Shown here piece after piece: positions 18,187 through 27,302 of a stretch of 64,000 bases of DNA. Position 1 is the stretch's first letter. Each line of letters begins with the position of its first letter. The DNA comes from Gelidibacter salicanalis (GTDB lineage: Bacteria; Bacteroidota; Bacteroidia; Flavobacteriales; Flavobacteriaceae). The DNA is taken from contig NZ_JAEHJZ010000029.1 of assembly GCF_016469035.1 (NCBI RefSeq), positions 1-64,000 of the forward strand. The letters are read 5' to 3'. The notes below the pieces were generated by a model that had not been told where the DNA came from, searched no databases, and worked only from the letters and a program-made list of their open reading frames with translations. Position numbers and translations under genes: made by a program.

Positions 18187-18999
18187 TTAGATATCAAAAA
18201 CAACCATTTCAGCCCGTGCTCCAAATCGGATTGGCAGTATACTGGTTCCAATGCCTTTGGAAATATACATTTTGGGCTCAGCGTCTTTATACCAACCTTT
18301 TAAATAAACACCACTCCCTCGGGGCTTAAAAGGTACCAGGCCGAACAAGGTAATTTGTCCGCCGTGCGTATGGCCAGAAAGCACTAAATCAATTGGCATT
18401 TCTCCCTTTTGTTTTGCAATGAGATCTCTGTGCTCCGGACAATGGGATAGCACAATGGTAGTTTCGGCGGGTTCTAAACCGTCAATTGCCTTTACAAAAT
18501 CAGCAGTGCCACCCAGATAATCGTCAATTCCAATGATTGAAATTTTACGCTTTCTTATTGAAATGGTCCTATTCTCATTGATTAATAACTCGCAATTATT
18601 TTGGGCATAGGTGTTTTTAAGTGTAGTCAAATTCACATGCCCCCAGTATTCCCAATTTCCGGTAATCGCATATTTTTGGATCGATGCATCAATCAATTGC
18701 AAAAATTCATTCAATGCCACTATCTTTTCCGTCTTATCAACAGAATCTCCAGTAATCATGATCATATCAGGCTGTAATGTGTTTATTCTTTTGGCAATCG
18801 ACTTGTGGAAATACCGCAACTGATCAAAATGCAAATCTGAAATTTGAACAATTTTTATTTTGTTGTCTTCCGATTTTGAGATGTCAAAATAATTCCAGTC
18901 AATGACATATTTTTCGAACCAAAATGCATCTAACAGCACCACTCCCATGGATGCCAAGAGGCCTCCCTTAATAAATTTCCTTCGGGTTAATTTCGTCAT
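18187..18999 (-). CDS. Tat-type metallophosphoesterase (YkuE/YaeI-like)
   Basis: The 270-residue protein starts MTKLTRRKFIKGG, a twin-arginine leader followed by a hydrophobic stretch, so it is probably exported or membrane-anchored at the periplasmic side. The calcineurin-like site is complete: ISDLHFD near residue 53, ITGDSVD near 81, GNWEYWGH near 113, the single-histidine motif LSHCPEHRD near 182 and SGHTHGGQI near 209. The GNWE variant, with W instead of H, is found in the YkuE/YaeI branch. Relatives act on phospholipid head groups or UDP-diacylglucosamine, but the substrate here is open. Confidence 0.85.
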   Translation of the reverse strand: MTKLTRRKFIKGGLLASMGVVLLDAFWFEKYVIDWNYFDISKSEDNKIKIVQISDLHFDQLRYFHKSIAKRINTLQPDMIMITGDSVDKTEKIVALNEFLQLIDASIQKYAITGNWEYWGHVNLTTLKNTYAQNNCELLINENRTISIRKRKISIIGIDDYLGGTADFVKAIDGLEPAETTIVLSHCPEHRDLIAKQKGEMPIDLVLSGHTHGGQITLFGLVPFKPRGSGVYLKGWYKDAEPKMYISKGIGTSILPIRFGARAEMVVFDI

Positions 19000-19332
19000 A
19001 TTCTAAAGTATTGACAATAACTGTACATGGTTTGGTGCAACCACTAATTTAGTAAAAGCAATCCGAATAGATTCTTACACTCACATCTTAACTGGAAACA
19101 CTAAGAATTATTCTTTCTAACTTCTCTAACAAAAACCCATTCCGAATATTGAATTACTCCGTAATAATTTTCGAAGGCCGTCATTATTGGCCTCCATACC
19201 TCAATAGATTAACCCATAAGCTCTAAAAATTCAGTTTTCACCTTTAAGGTTATTATTGCTATTTATAAAGCACACTGAAGGATCAATATAGCGGTAATTT
19301 TATTGGATTACCTCCATGTTAACACTAAAATT
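19000..19332. other. Divergent intergenic region, no gene seen
   Basis: The 333 bp between the metallophosphoesterase and the GT4 gene are AT-rich and must hold both promoters. I see no hairpin, operator or coding frame that stands out. Confidence 0.4.
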
Positions 19333-21642
19333 ATGCGCGATTTAACCCTCAAAAAATCTAGCTCCTCCCAAAGAAGGAAGTTGCATTTACCACGACACAA
19401 CACTTCTGAGACTGTCATGTCTTCTAAAGCTGTGAGTTCCGTTTTAATGTTAACAACGTTTCCGCCCCGCGAGTGCGGCATTGCCACCTATTCAAACGAT
19501 TTAAAACTGAGCTTTGACAGCGTTTATGGAAGTTCCTCTAATATTGAGATCTGTGCCTTATATGATGTAAAACATCCACTCGAAGCCGCTGACCACTTTA
19601 AGTACAGCCTAAATACTGATTGTTGTGACAGCTATGAACTATTGTCTTCTAAAGTCAATGCTGACAACACTATTAAACTGGTCATGATCCAACATGAATT
19701 TGGATTGTACAATGGTTGCTCAGACTTTTTTATTGATTTTTTAAAATCTGTAAACAAACCCATAATTATCGCTTTTCATACGGTTATCCCAACCCCAAAT
19801 ACACAATTTATAAACCACGTGACCGCTATGGCATCTTATGCTGTAGGCCTTACGGTAATGACTCATGATTCAAAAAGAATCTTAACGAACACCTATGGCA
19901 TTTCCGCATCAAAAATTGAAGTCATTACACATGGGACACATTTAATACGACATAAAAACAAAGCAAAACTAAAGGCAAAATATGGTCTTGAAGATAAAAC
20001 CGTTTTGTCAACATTTGGTTTATTAGGCCCTGGTAAAAGTATTGAGACCACTTTAGAGGCGCTTCCTGAAATCATCAAAGACTTTCCGAAAGTAATATTT
20101 TTGATATTGGGAAAAACACATCCCACTTTAGTCAAGAATGAAGGGGAAGTCTATCGGGATCTACTGGTTAAAAAAACCAAAGATTTAAAAATAGAAGCCC
20201 ACATCAAATTTATCAATGAATTTCTTCCGTTGGATACGTTGCTGGAATACCTTCAACTCACCGATATTTACCTGTTTACCTCTAAAGACCCAAATCAAGC
20301 GGTAAGTGGTACTTTTTCATATGCCATGAGCTGTGGTTGTCCAATTATTTCTACACCTATCCCCCATGCAAAAGAATTTCTCTCTGCTAATAAAGGACTA
20401 TTGTTTGATTTTGAAAACAGTAAAATGTTGGCTAAACAAATACGTACCCTCTTAAGTGATAAGCCCTACAGAAAAAGCTTAGGTCTGAATGGTCTTCATG
20501 CATCTGCGGCCAACTCATGGCAAAATTCAGCACTGGCGCACGGAGAGTTGTTTCAAGATTATGCCCCTCAACTTAAATTGGGTTATCGGAAACCGGACAT
20601 AAAACTTGATCATCTTTATAAAATGACTACTAATGTGGGCATCATTCAGTTTGCCCAATTGAATCATCCCGATTTAGAATCGGGATATACCTTAGATGAT
20701 AACGCAAGAGCTTTGATAGTGATTTGTGAACAGTTTAAGCTCACTAAAGATGAGGGATTGATTCCTTATTTAATTATCTATTTCAGTTTTATATTAAATT
20801 GTCAACGACATGACGGCCGATTTTATAATTATGTTGATAAAAACGCACAATTTACAGCGCAGAATGAAACTGTAAATCTTGAAGATTCCAACGGACGAGG
20901 TATTTGGGCACTAGGACATCTTTTGGAAATTATAGATTTGCTCCCAGATTCCTATGCATATTTAGGCGCCAGAGCTAAAGAATGTTTTCAAGAGTTTCTA
21001 CCCAACGCCATCGGCTACAATTCGCCCAGAGCTATGGCCTTTATCATTAAAGGAATTGCCGCTTCAGGATTAGCGGGCTCAAACGCAAGTTATACCCATA
21101 CCTTTTATAAACTGGGTTCCAAACTTTTAAAAATGTACAAACATGAGTCTCAAAAAGACTGGAAATGGTTTGAACCGTATTTAACTTATGGAAATAGTGT
21201 ATTGCCAGAAGCCATGTTTGAGGTCTATAAATTGACAGAAATAGAAGAATTTAAGCTCACTGCATATGAGTCGTTCAACTTTTTGTTAGAACATTTATTT
21301 ACCGACGATAAGTTTAGGGTAATTTCTAACCAAACCTGGTTTTTACGCGGTGACTCCTTGAAAAATCGCTCCCTTGGTGGACAACAACCCATTGATGTCG
21401 CTTATACGATCTTAGCCCTTAAAAATTTTCATACCATTTTTTCAAATGAAGGATACGACGAGAAAATGGAACGGGCTTTTAGTTGGTTTTTAGGAAATAA
21501 CCATCTCAACCAAATTATTTACAACCCACGCACTACCGGATGTTTTGACGGATTGGAACTCAATAATGTCAATCTCAATCAAGGTGCGGAATCCACGTTA
21601 AGTTACTTAATGGCGCGCTTGGCCTTTGAAAAAGCATCATAG
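19333..21642 (+). CDS. GT4 glycosyltransferase with C-terminal alpha-helical barrel domain
   Basis: The ATG at 19333 gives 769 residues; a later ATG at 19417 (MSSKAVSSV) is also plausible, because the conserved start LMLTTFPPRECGIATY comes soon after it. Residues up to about 410 form a GT-B glycosyltransferase of family 4: EFGLYNG and FHTVIPTP in the acceptor half, TFGLLGPGKSIETTLEAL and the nucleotide-sugar segment FTSKDPNQAVSGTFSYAMSCG in the donor half. The remaining 350 residues look like an (alpha/alpha) toroid (HPDLESGYTLDDNARALIV, EDSNGRGIWALGHLLEI), as in glycosidase- or epimerase-like barrels. It faces a GH130 gene with 15 bp between stops, so the two probably act on the same glycan. 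Confidence 0.85.
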   Translation: MRDLTLKKSSSSQRRKLHLPRHNTSETVMSSKAVSSVLMLTTFPPRECGIATYSNDLKLSFDSVYGSSSNIEICALYDVKHPLEAADHFKYSLNTDCCDSYELLSSKVNADNTIKLVMIQHEFGLYNGCSDFFIDFLKSVNKPIIIAFHTVIPTPNTQFINHVTAMASYAVGLTVMTHDSKRILTNTYGISASKIEVITHGTHLIRHKNKAKLKAKYGLEDKTVLSTFGLLGPGKSIETTLEALPEIIKDFPKVIFLILGKTHPTLVKNEGEVYRDLLVKKTKDLKIEAHIKFINEFLPLDTLLEYLQLTDIYLFTSKDPNQAVSGTFSYAMSCGCPIISTPIPHAKEFLSANKGLLFDFENSKMLAKQIRTLLSDKPYRKSLGLNGLHASAANSWQNSALAHGELFQDYAPQLKLGYRKPDIKLDHLYKMTTNVGIIQFAQLNHPDLESGYTLDDNARALIVICEQFKLTKDEGLIPYLIIYFSFILNCQRHDGRFYNYVDKNAQFTAQNETVNLEDSNGRGIWALGHLLEIIDLLPDSYAYLGARAKECFQEFLPNAIGYNSPRAMAFIIKGIAASGLAGSNASYTHTFYKLGSKLLKMYKHESQKDWKWFEPYLTYGNSVLPEAMFEVYKLTEIEEFKLTAYESFNFLLEHLFTDDKFRVISNQTWFLRGDSLKNRSLGGQQPIDVAYTILALKNFHTIFSNEGYDEKMERAFSWFLGNNHLNQIIYNPRTTGCFDGLELNNVNLNQGAESTLSYLMARLAFEKAS

Positions 21643-21657
21643 GTAAAAAAAGTTTAA

Positions 21658-23127
21658 TTATTTTAAGGACTGCTTTAACGCTTTTAAAAGTACAGACAGT
21701 TCTACTGTGGCGTAAGATGAAGAATAGTCTGATACGGCGTAGGGAATAATTAGATAGTCATTATGGATCAGCCCGCCACAAGAATAAACCACGTTGGGCA
21801 CATAACCTTCACGCTCTTCCTCGCTGGGGGATAATAACGGCTCTTTTAAGCGGCCAATAACTTTAGTTGGATCTTTCAAATCTAGCAAAGAGGCACCAAT
21901 ACAATACCGTCTCATTGGTCCCACCCCATGGGTTAAGATCAGCCATCCATCTTCTGTATAAATTGGAGATCCGCAATTGCCTATTTGAGTAAGATCCCAC
22001 GCAAATTTTGGCTCCTGTAATTTTATAGGATCGCTCCACAAGGTAATTCGATCAGAAAAAATAATATAATTATTATAGCCGTCCACACGTGCGAGCATGG
22101 CATATTTTCCATTTATTTTCCGTGGGAACAGCGCAAAATTCTTGTTTTGTGCAGCATTCCCGTGTATCGGCATGATTCTGAAATTTAAAAAATCATGCGT
22201 ACTGAGTAATTTAGGAATAATAGTATGTCCATTGTAGGCGGTATAAGTAGCATAAATGGTTTCTTCACCATTGTCGTCTTTAAACCTAACAAAGCGGGCA
22301 TCTTCAATCCCTCTACTTTCTGAAGGAGAATTAGGAAAAATGACCCGTTCCGAAATATCACTTTGCTCGTGAAACTTTAAATCATAATAAGAATCTACCA
22401 ACCATGTCATTTCCTGTAATGCCAGTCTTTTGACATCGTCCATAGCATTCGCTTCCAATAAATTATGAACTGCATTTTTGAGATTATAATACTCAAAACG
22501 CTCTGGCAAAGGATCCATAATTTCGGAAATATAAGTATCAGGAATATGTATTTCCTTCATTTTATTTACAAACCGTTGTTTATCATAGGAAACTTTATAC
22601 CCTACTTCAGGAAGATCAATGTGATTTTTAACCTTTAAAACATTTAAATTGTTGTTTTTGTCTAAGATAGCTCTTCTAAAAACGATGGATGATAGATGCC
22701 CTTCGCCAGTAGCTCTAAAGGAGATAATAACCCGTTTCTCACCTTCTTTTAAAAAAGATTGGTTAAAATCCTCAATCATTGACGGATTAAAGAGCGCTGT
22801 AGATTCTATAGAATATTCCATAGTGCTATAAGAGCCAATCAACATTTTTTGATTCTCTGTCAAGCTATTGTAATCCACTCCCATATGATTAATTAACCCT
22901 TCAAAATGAGCACAGTGTTCTTTGAAAATCTTCTTAAGATTTCGATGACGTCCCCTAAACTCTTCTAAGGTCTTTGCTAGCTCATGGGCTACTTTCTCCT
23001 CAGGAAAGTCCAATATTCTGTTAATGAGACGTTTTGTACGTTCATCTCCGTTATTAAAAAAACGTGTTACCACACGCTTTGCATCGGGAGTGAATTTTAA
23101 TGCTTTACGGTGCACCTTTATTTCCAT
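21658..23127 (-). CDS. GH130 family mannoside phosphorylase/hydrolase
   Basis: The 489-residue cytoplasmic protein fits glycoside hydrolase family 130, whose members cleave beta-mannosides, either by phosphorolysis or, in a subgroup acting on beta-1,2-mannosides, by hydrolysis. The five-bladed propeller is marked by ESRGIEDARFVRF near residue 287, FALFPRKINGKYAMLARVDG near 345, and PVVYSCGG-like NVVYSCGGLIHNDYLIIPYA near the end. About 170 residues come before the propeller, longer than in simple members. Which mechanism it uses depends on phosphate-binding residues that I cannot judge without alignment. It converges on the GT4 gene, suggesting synthesis and turnover of one intracellular mannoside. 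Confidence 0.85.
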   Translation of the reverse strand: MEIKVHRKALKFTPDAKRVVTRFFNNGDERTKRLINRILDFPEEKVAHELAKTLEEFRGRHRNLKKIFKEHCAHFEGLINHMGVDYNSLTENQKMLIGSYSTMEYSIESTALFNPSMIEDFNQSFLKEGEKRVIISFRATGEGHLSSIVFRRAILDKNNNLNVLKVKNHIDLPEVGYKVSYDKQRFVNKMKEIHIPDTYISEIMDPLPERFEYYNLKNAVHNLLEANAMDDVKRLALQEMTWLVDSYYDLKFHEQSDISERVIFPNSPSESRGIEDARFVRFKDDNGEETIYATYTAYNGHTIIPKLLSTHDFLNFRIMPIHGNAAQNKNFALFPRKINGKYAMLARVDGYNNYIIFSDRITLWSDPIKLQEPKFAWDLTQIGNCGSPIYTEDGWLILTHGVGPMRRYCIGASLLDLKDPTKVIGRLKEPLLSPSEEEREGYVPNVVYSCGGLIHNDYLIIPYAVSDYSSSYATVELSVLLKALKQSLK

Positions 23128-23371
23128 GTAAGTAAGTTATAAAAAATATATAAAAGTTTCACTTTTTAGGGCAATCAATTTAGCGGGATAATAAATTACG
23201 TGTTTGATTTTTTCACTAAGATAATCCTCCAAACGCTTCCCCTCTATTTTTAGCATGGCAAATAATACTCTTCCAAAAGATGAATTGATCTCCCTGTTAT
23301 AGGAGCTTTCTAGAAGCTCCGTCTTTGGAGCAGTTTAGCCAGAGCGATAGGTATTCAGTCTATTGTAACTC

Positions 23372-24220
23372 TTATCCACCAATTATTTCGCCACCATTAA
23401 CATGGATAAACTGTCCTGTAATATAACTGCTATCTTCACATGCTAAAAAAACATAAGCTGGCGCCACTTCACTAGGTTGCCCTGCTCTACCCATGGGGGT
23501 GTCTTGTCCAAAATTAGTAATATCATCAAAAGTTGCTGGAATTAAAGGTGTCCAAATGGGTCCTGGGGCCACACCATTAACCCGAATATTCTGTTTGGCG
23601 AGTTGCGCCGATAAAGATCGTGTAAAACTCGTAATCGCTCCTTTTGTACTGGCATAGTCCACTAAATGATCACTACCCCTATACGCTGTTACAGAGCCGG
23701 AATTGATAATTACATCGCCTTTTTTAAAATGTGGCAATGCAGCTTTTACCATATAAAAATAGGGATAGATATTGGTCTGAAACGTGGTTTCTAACTGTTT
23801 TTTAGTGATATTTTCAATAGAATCTTCGGGGAATTGCATCGCTGCATTATTCACCAAGACATTTAACTTACCATATTTCTTGAGGCATTTGTTAACGCTA
23901 CTGGTACAGTTGGAGTTTAATTTCAGATCAGCTTTAATCAACAGACAATTTTTTCCCTCCTTCTCGACCATTTTTTGGGTATCCTTTGCATCTTTGGTTT
24001 CCTTCAGATATACAATAGCCACATCTGCCCCTTCTCTTGCAAAATGAACAGCCACACTCCTACCTATGCCACTGTCCCCTCCTGTAATGAGTGCCACTTT
24101 GCCCTTCAATTTATCTGACCCTCGATAGGATTTCCTTATGACTTCTGGTTCTGGATGCATTTTATTTTCTTCACCCGGTTGGGTTTGTTGTTGATCAGGA
24201 AATTTATTCGGTTTTTTCAT
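23372..24220 (-). CDS. General-stress type short-chain dehydrogenase
   Basis: I use the ATG at 24218-24220 (MKKPNKFPDQQQTQPG), giving 282 residues; an ORF start eight codons upstream is less likely. The protein has the glutamine-rich leader and layout of Bacillus YhdG/GsiB-regulon-type SDRs often called general stress protein 39. The NAD(P)-binding loop is TGGDSGIG near residue 49. The catalytic serine lies in INSGSVTAYRG and the YxxxK motif in DYASTKGA near 201. The C-terminus has HVNGGEIIGG. Substrates are unknown for the group. The genes nearby (CsbD, DUF892, Hsp31-like, catalase) support a stress role. Confidence 0.9.
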   Translation of the reverse strand: MKKPNKFPDQQQTQPGEENKMHPEPEVIRKSYRGSDKLKGKVALITGGDSGIGRSVAVHFAREGADVAIVYLKETKDAKDTQKMVEKEGKNCLLIKADLKLNSNCTSSVNKCLKKYGKLNVLVNNAAMQFPEDSIENITKKQLETTFQTNIYPYFYMVKAALPHFKKGDVIINSGSVTAYRGSDHLVDYASTKGAITSFTRSLSAQLAKQNIRVNGVAPGPIWTPLIPATFDDITNFGQDTPMGRAGQPSEVAPAYVFLACEDSSYITGQFIHVNGGEIIGG

Positions 24221-24370
24221 AAAATAAAAGCTATGGTTAAGCATCCAAATTAATTCAAAATGCAGCAGCCGATAAACGTTAATGCATTAAAAGATATCTC
24301 AAAAGATAAATAGTCACATTATAATGATCCTCTCTTTTATTTTATCAATTACCGCAATCCTTAACGCACA

Positions 24371-24407
24371 AAAAAACCATGAATGTTAACTGAATTCATG
24401 GTTTTTT
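24371..24407 (-). terminator. Terminator downstream of the CsbD gene
   Basis: AAAAAACCATGAAT pairs perfectly with ATTCATGGTTTTTT across a nine-base loop. T runs on both sides make it usable from either strand. It follows the heptamer array behind the CsbD reading frame. Confidence 0.8.
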
Positions 24408-24458
24408 ATTTTAGGCTGTACTATAATGGATTCCGTGTACTGGCCTGTAAACTAAAGG

Positions 24459-24549
24459 TTATCTGTTATCTGTTATCTGTTATTTGTTATCTGTTATCTG
24501 TTACCTGTTATCTGTTATCTGTTATCTGTTGTCTGTTATCTGTTATCTG
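24459..24549. repeat. Heptanucleotide tandem repeat, 13 units of TTATCTG
   Basis: Thirteen units of seven bases run without a gap. Three carry one substitution (TTATTTG, TTACCTG, TTGTCTG). The array begins right after the stop codon of the CsbD frame on the minus strand and lies before its terminator. A plus-strand open frame across it is a by-product of the repeat. Copy number is likely to vary between strains through replication slippage. Confidence 0.95.
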
Positions 24550-24764
24550 TTACTTATTCCAATTTCGAATTTCGTTCTCGATATCTTTTGTGCTCCGATT
24601 TGTTCTTCGGGCAATACTTGCTATCATATGATCAAGTTCACCCGATTTAAATTCTAAATCATCGTCCGTAATGGTTGGTTTTTTTTCCGATAATCGGCCT
24701 GAATATTACTCCAGTTTCCTTCCAAACTGTCATCTCCACTATTTAATGAAACAGATGCGGTCAT
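24550..24764 (-). pseudogene. CsbD-like stress protein gene, frameshifted in an A8 run
   Basis: From the ATG at 24762-24764 the frame reads MTASVSLNSGDDSLEGNW, then NIQADYRKK, and would then go out of phase. One extra base in the A run (T8 at 24679-24686 on the plus strand) restores PTITDDDLEFKSGELDHM, then a DIENEIRNWNK ending and a TAA. LEGNW and the TDDDL block are the signature of CsbD-like proteins, small stress-induced proteins of about 70 residues. With nine As the gene would encode 71 residues. The shift may be a real mutation, a slippage-prone on/off switch, a transcriptional slippage site or a sequencing error. An in-frame ATG two codons upstream (24770) is an alternative start. Confidence 0.8.
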
Positions 24765-24914
24765 CCACATACACTACTGTATCTATATAACTTCTAGGCT
24801 CTATCAACTTTTTTTTAAGTCAATTTTACTACGTTTAGGAATACTTACTTTTAGGATAAACATCTAATTTCACAGGATTAGAAACATTAATTTAATTCAA
24901 AAATTAAAAATGAT

Positions 24915-25400
24915 ATGAAAACCTTAGAAGATTTATTTGAACACCAATTGAAAGATCTATACAGTGCTGAGAATCAGCTCCTAAAAGCCTTGCCGAAAAT
25001 GGTTGAAAGCGCCACAGATGCTAAATTAAAAAAAGCTTTTGAAGACCATTTAAAGGAAACCAAAGAACACAAAAAGCGTTTGGAAGACGTGTGTGATGAA
25101 CTAGGCTTTGATCCTAACGGAGAAACCTGTAAGGCGATGGAAGGACTGATTAAAGAAGCCGAAAGTTTTATAAAAGAGAAAAAAGATGATGATGTAAACA
25201 ATGCTGGTTTAATAGCCGAAGCACAGCGCGTTGAACATTATGAAATTTCCGGTTACGGCACTGCTGTAAGATATGCGAAAGAGTTGGGACATAAAAGTGT
25301 AGCCACCAAACTTAAAAAAACATTAGATGAAGAATACGGTGCAGATGAAAAGCTCAATAAAATGGCAGAACAGCGCCTTAACAAGAAAGCTAAAAGTTAA
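24915..25400 (+). CDS. Ferritin-like DUF892 (YciF family) protein
   Basis: The 161-residue protein is a four-helix bundle of the YciE/YciF (DUF892) family: it opens TLEDLFEHQLKDLYSAENQL and continues with the conserved LPKM and a second glutamate-rich helix pair (AQRVEHYEISGYGTA). The glutamates and histidine spaced through the helices form a di-metal site in structures of relatives. The family is induced by osmotic, oxidative and starvation stress in enterobacteria, with function unresolved. It is divergent from the CsbD gene and shares a 150-bp promoter region with it. Confidence 0.92.
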   Translation: MKTLEDLFEHQLKDLYSAENQLLKALPKMVESATDAKLKKAFEDHLKETKEHKKRLEDVCDELGFDPNGETCKAMEGLIKEAESFIKEKKDDDVNNAGLIAEAQRVEHYEISGYGTAVRYAKELGHKSVATKLKKTLDEEYGADEKLNKMAEQRLNKKAKS

Positions 25401-25406
25401 CACCAC

Positions 25407-25437
25407 AAAAAATCCCGAAATTATTTTCGGGATTTTT
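25407..25437 (+). terminator. Rho-independent terminator after DUF892 gene
   Basis: AAAAATCCCGAAA pairs with TTTCGGGATTTTT around a short loop, six bases after the stop codon. It can work in both directions. Confidence 0.92.
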
Positions 25438-25502
25438 ATTTTAACAGAAAATACTTTTATCTTTAAAATGGTAAGAGAGTTATGGACTAGCTTTCACCCC
25501 TC

Positions 25503-25943
25503 TTAATGCAGCCATTGGTACACTCCTAATGCTGTGACACTAAATACAATATGAGCAAGAAAGATATGGATATAATACTGTTTATAATTAAATTGTGAGG
25601 TAAAATTTACCAACTTGAACATCATTTTCCACCCCACAACCCCCAACACTCCCAATACACTTCCAAAAGCTAAACTCCAAAGAAAAGTTCTAGGCACATC
25701 TGTGAGTCTCCATAGCACCTCATAAAATATCAAAAACACAATGCCCAATACAAAGTGAATGATCCAACCCCACATATATGTATTTCGCTCAGAAGCCTTT
25801 ATATACGGATGATCCTGCATGAGTTTAGAAAGCAATGCAGGTTCTCTAAATACATGGCCAGAAACCATACTCCAAATTGCACTGAAAAGTGTCATCACCA
25901 CTACAGCAATGATCCACGCCAGAATAAATGTTATCAAAGACAT
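25503..25943 (-). CDS. Four-helix membrane protein, last gene of the stress operon
   Basis: The 146-residue protein has four hydrophobic segments, at about 3-25, 55-75, 86-106 and 120-142. Between the first two lies a polar loop with SGHVFREPALLS and an aromatic MWGWIIHF start. I do not recognise a named family. It begins 34 bp after the Hsp31-like gene and is probably the tail of a six-gene transcript starting at the Pmp3 gene. Nothing in it suggests an enzymatic site. Confidence 0.7.
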   Translation of the reverse strand: MSLITFILAWIIAVVVMTLFSAIWSMVSGHVFREPALLSKLMQDHPYIKASERNTYMWGWIIHFVLGIVFLIFYEVLWRLTDVPRTFLWSLAFGSVLGVLGVVGWKMMFKLVNFTSQFNYKQYYIHIFLAHIVFSVTALGVYQWLH

Positions 25944-25977
25944 TGTTTATTAGTTTTATGACTTTTAGGGTCGTAAA

Positions 25978-26673
25978 TTATCTGTTTTGATTAGACTCTA
26001 ACATAGCAATCAAGGCTTTTGCTGTTGGACCGGCAGATAACGGATTTTGGCCTGTTAAGAGTAATCCATCCGACTCTACATGAGATGCAAAAGGAATTAG
26101 CGCCTTATGATAATCGGCTCCCAATTCTTTTAATTTATCTTCCAATGTATAGGGGATATTATTTGATCTCATCACCAGTGTTTCTTCTGCGTTAGAAAAC
26201 CCCGTGACCCTTTTACCCTTTAAAATTGAAGGTTCCAGTTGGGTTGCTTTTAATAGGGCCGCTGGGCCATGGCAGACTGCTGCGACGGGTTTATGTTGCG
26301 ACAAAAAATCCACAATCAACCTTCCGCTGGCGTCATTAGTGGCCAAATCAAACATCGGACCATGACCCCCTGGGTAAAACACAGCATCAAAGTCGGTAGC
26401 TGAAACCTCAGCAAGTTCGACAGTATGCTTTAGGGCGTCTTTTGCAAAATCATCATTTACAAACCGCCTGTTAGATCCGGTCAGATTTTCTGTCAACTTA
26501 CTCATGGGGTCAATTGGCGGACTCCCTCCTTTAGGGCTAGCAAGTACCACGGTGTAATTTTTATCGCGAAACTCATAATACGGATCTGTAAACTCGCCTA
26601 TCCACAACCCTGTTGTACTGCTTGTATTAACCAGCTCTTGATGAGAGGTAAGTACCATTAAAATCTTTTTCAT
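25978..26673 (-). CDS. Hsp31/DJ-1 family glutamine amidotransferase-like protein
   Basis: The 231-residue protein is a DJ-1/PfpI superfamily member close to the Hsp31-like type 1 amidotransferase group. The nucleophile elbow is AVCHGPAALL with C134 and H135. The conserved early acidic residue is probably E27 in WIGEFTDPYYEF, and FYPGGHGPMFDL (residues 99-110) is the family's oxyanion segment. Relatives act as glyoxalase III (methylglyoxal to lactate) or as chaperones under stress. It follows the DUF1989 gene by 20 bp in the operon. Confidence 0.9.
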   Translation of the reverse strand: MKKILMVLTSHQELVNTSSTTGLWIGEFTDPYYEFRDKNYTVVLASPKGGSPPIDPMSKLTENLTGSNRRFVNDDFAKDALKHTVELAEVSATDFDAVFYPGGHGPMFDLATNDASGRLIVDFLSQHKPVAAVCHGPAALLKATQLEPSILKGKRVTGFSNAEETLVMRSNNIPYTLEDKLKELGADYHKALIPFASHVESDGLLLTGQNPLSAGPTAKALIAMLESNQNR

Positions 26674-26693
26674 AATTATAAGTCGTTTTTCAG

Positions 26694-27302
26694 TTATTGA
26701 TTGATCATCCCGTTTTCATCCGTGATCAGGTAGTGGATGGGTTTAAATGTGCCCCCGTTGCTATCTTCCGCCGAACATGCGGTCAATGCCACGATGAGAT
26801 CCATTTCAGCTTTAAACCGAACTAAATCTCCAGGTTTGGAGGTTGGTGGTAATACTTTTAGTTTCCCTTTGTCATCAAACTGAACGTTCATAAACACATT
26901 AAACGCGGTGGGAATGTCATCGACGTCAATTCCGTATGGTCGCAAATTTCGGTATAAATTTTCTTGACAGCTGGGATGGTACTCCGGATTATCATACATA
27001 ATCTCAAAGGTTTCCGGGCTACATGGCGCTAACAGAAAATCGTTGCGTCCATTGGTATCCTCCCTAATTTCCATCATTTTTTGAGATCGGTTACTCCATA
27101 GATAATTGCCTTTGGTCAAAAGAATGGACTCTTCAAAATCCATCGATTTACCCGCAGACAATTTTTCCTTGGGATCCTCACGATTAAAAACCACCATATC
27201 ACTGACCTGTTGACCCATAGGATCAATAATGGTAAGAATGTCGCCTTTTTTCAATTCAAAAGCGGCGCCAGATTGGGGCGGTATAATGTGTATGGCACTC
27301 AT
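26694..27302 (-). CDS. DUF1989 (urea carboxylase-associated) family protein
   Basis: I choose the ATG at 27300-27302 (MSAIHIIPPQSG), which overlaps the upstream stop as ATGA; this gives 202 residues. The text matches the DUF1989 family: AFELKKGDILTIIDPMGQQVSDMV, SAGKSMDF, LLAPCSPETF with a conserved cysteine near residue 99, and the HPSCQENLYRNL block, which supplies candidate metal-binding cysteine and histidine residues. Members in guanidine-degradation loci (CgdA/CgdB) act as carboxyguanidine deiminase. Others accompany urea carboxylase. Here there is one copy only, coupled to a YqcI/YcgG-type gene, so the substrate is more likely a guanidino or N-oxygenated compound; that is inference. 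Confidence 0.85.
   Translation of the reverse strand: MSAIHIIPPQSGAAFELKKGDILTIIDPMGQQVSDMVVFNREDPKEKLSAGKSMDFEESILLTKGNYLWSNRSQKMMEIREDTNGRNDFLLAPCSPETFEIMYDNPEYHPSCQENLYRNLRPYGIDVDDIPTAFNVFMNVQFDDKGKLKVLPPTSKPGDLVRFKAEMDLIVALTACSAEDSNGGTFKPIHYLITDENGMINQ

Noticed and set aside
23302-23320. Hairpin GGAGCTT/AAGCTCC before the SDR terminus
   Set aside because: No T run follows and no gene ends right there; it may be chance.
24459-24549. Possible CRISPR array
   Set aside because: Units are seven bases without spacers, so it is a simple tandem repeat.
24383-24631. An 82-codon plus-strand frame rich in CYLLSVI repeats
   Set aside because: It is the translation of the heptamer array, and the minus strand of the same region carries the CsbD-like frame.
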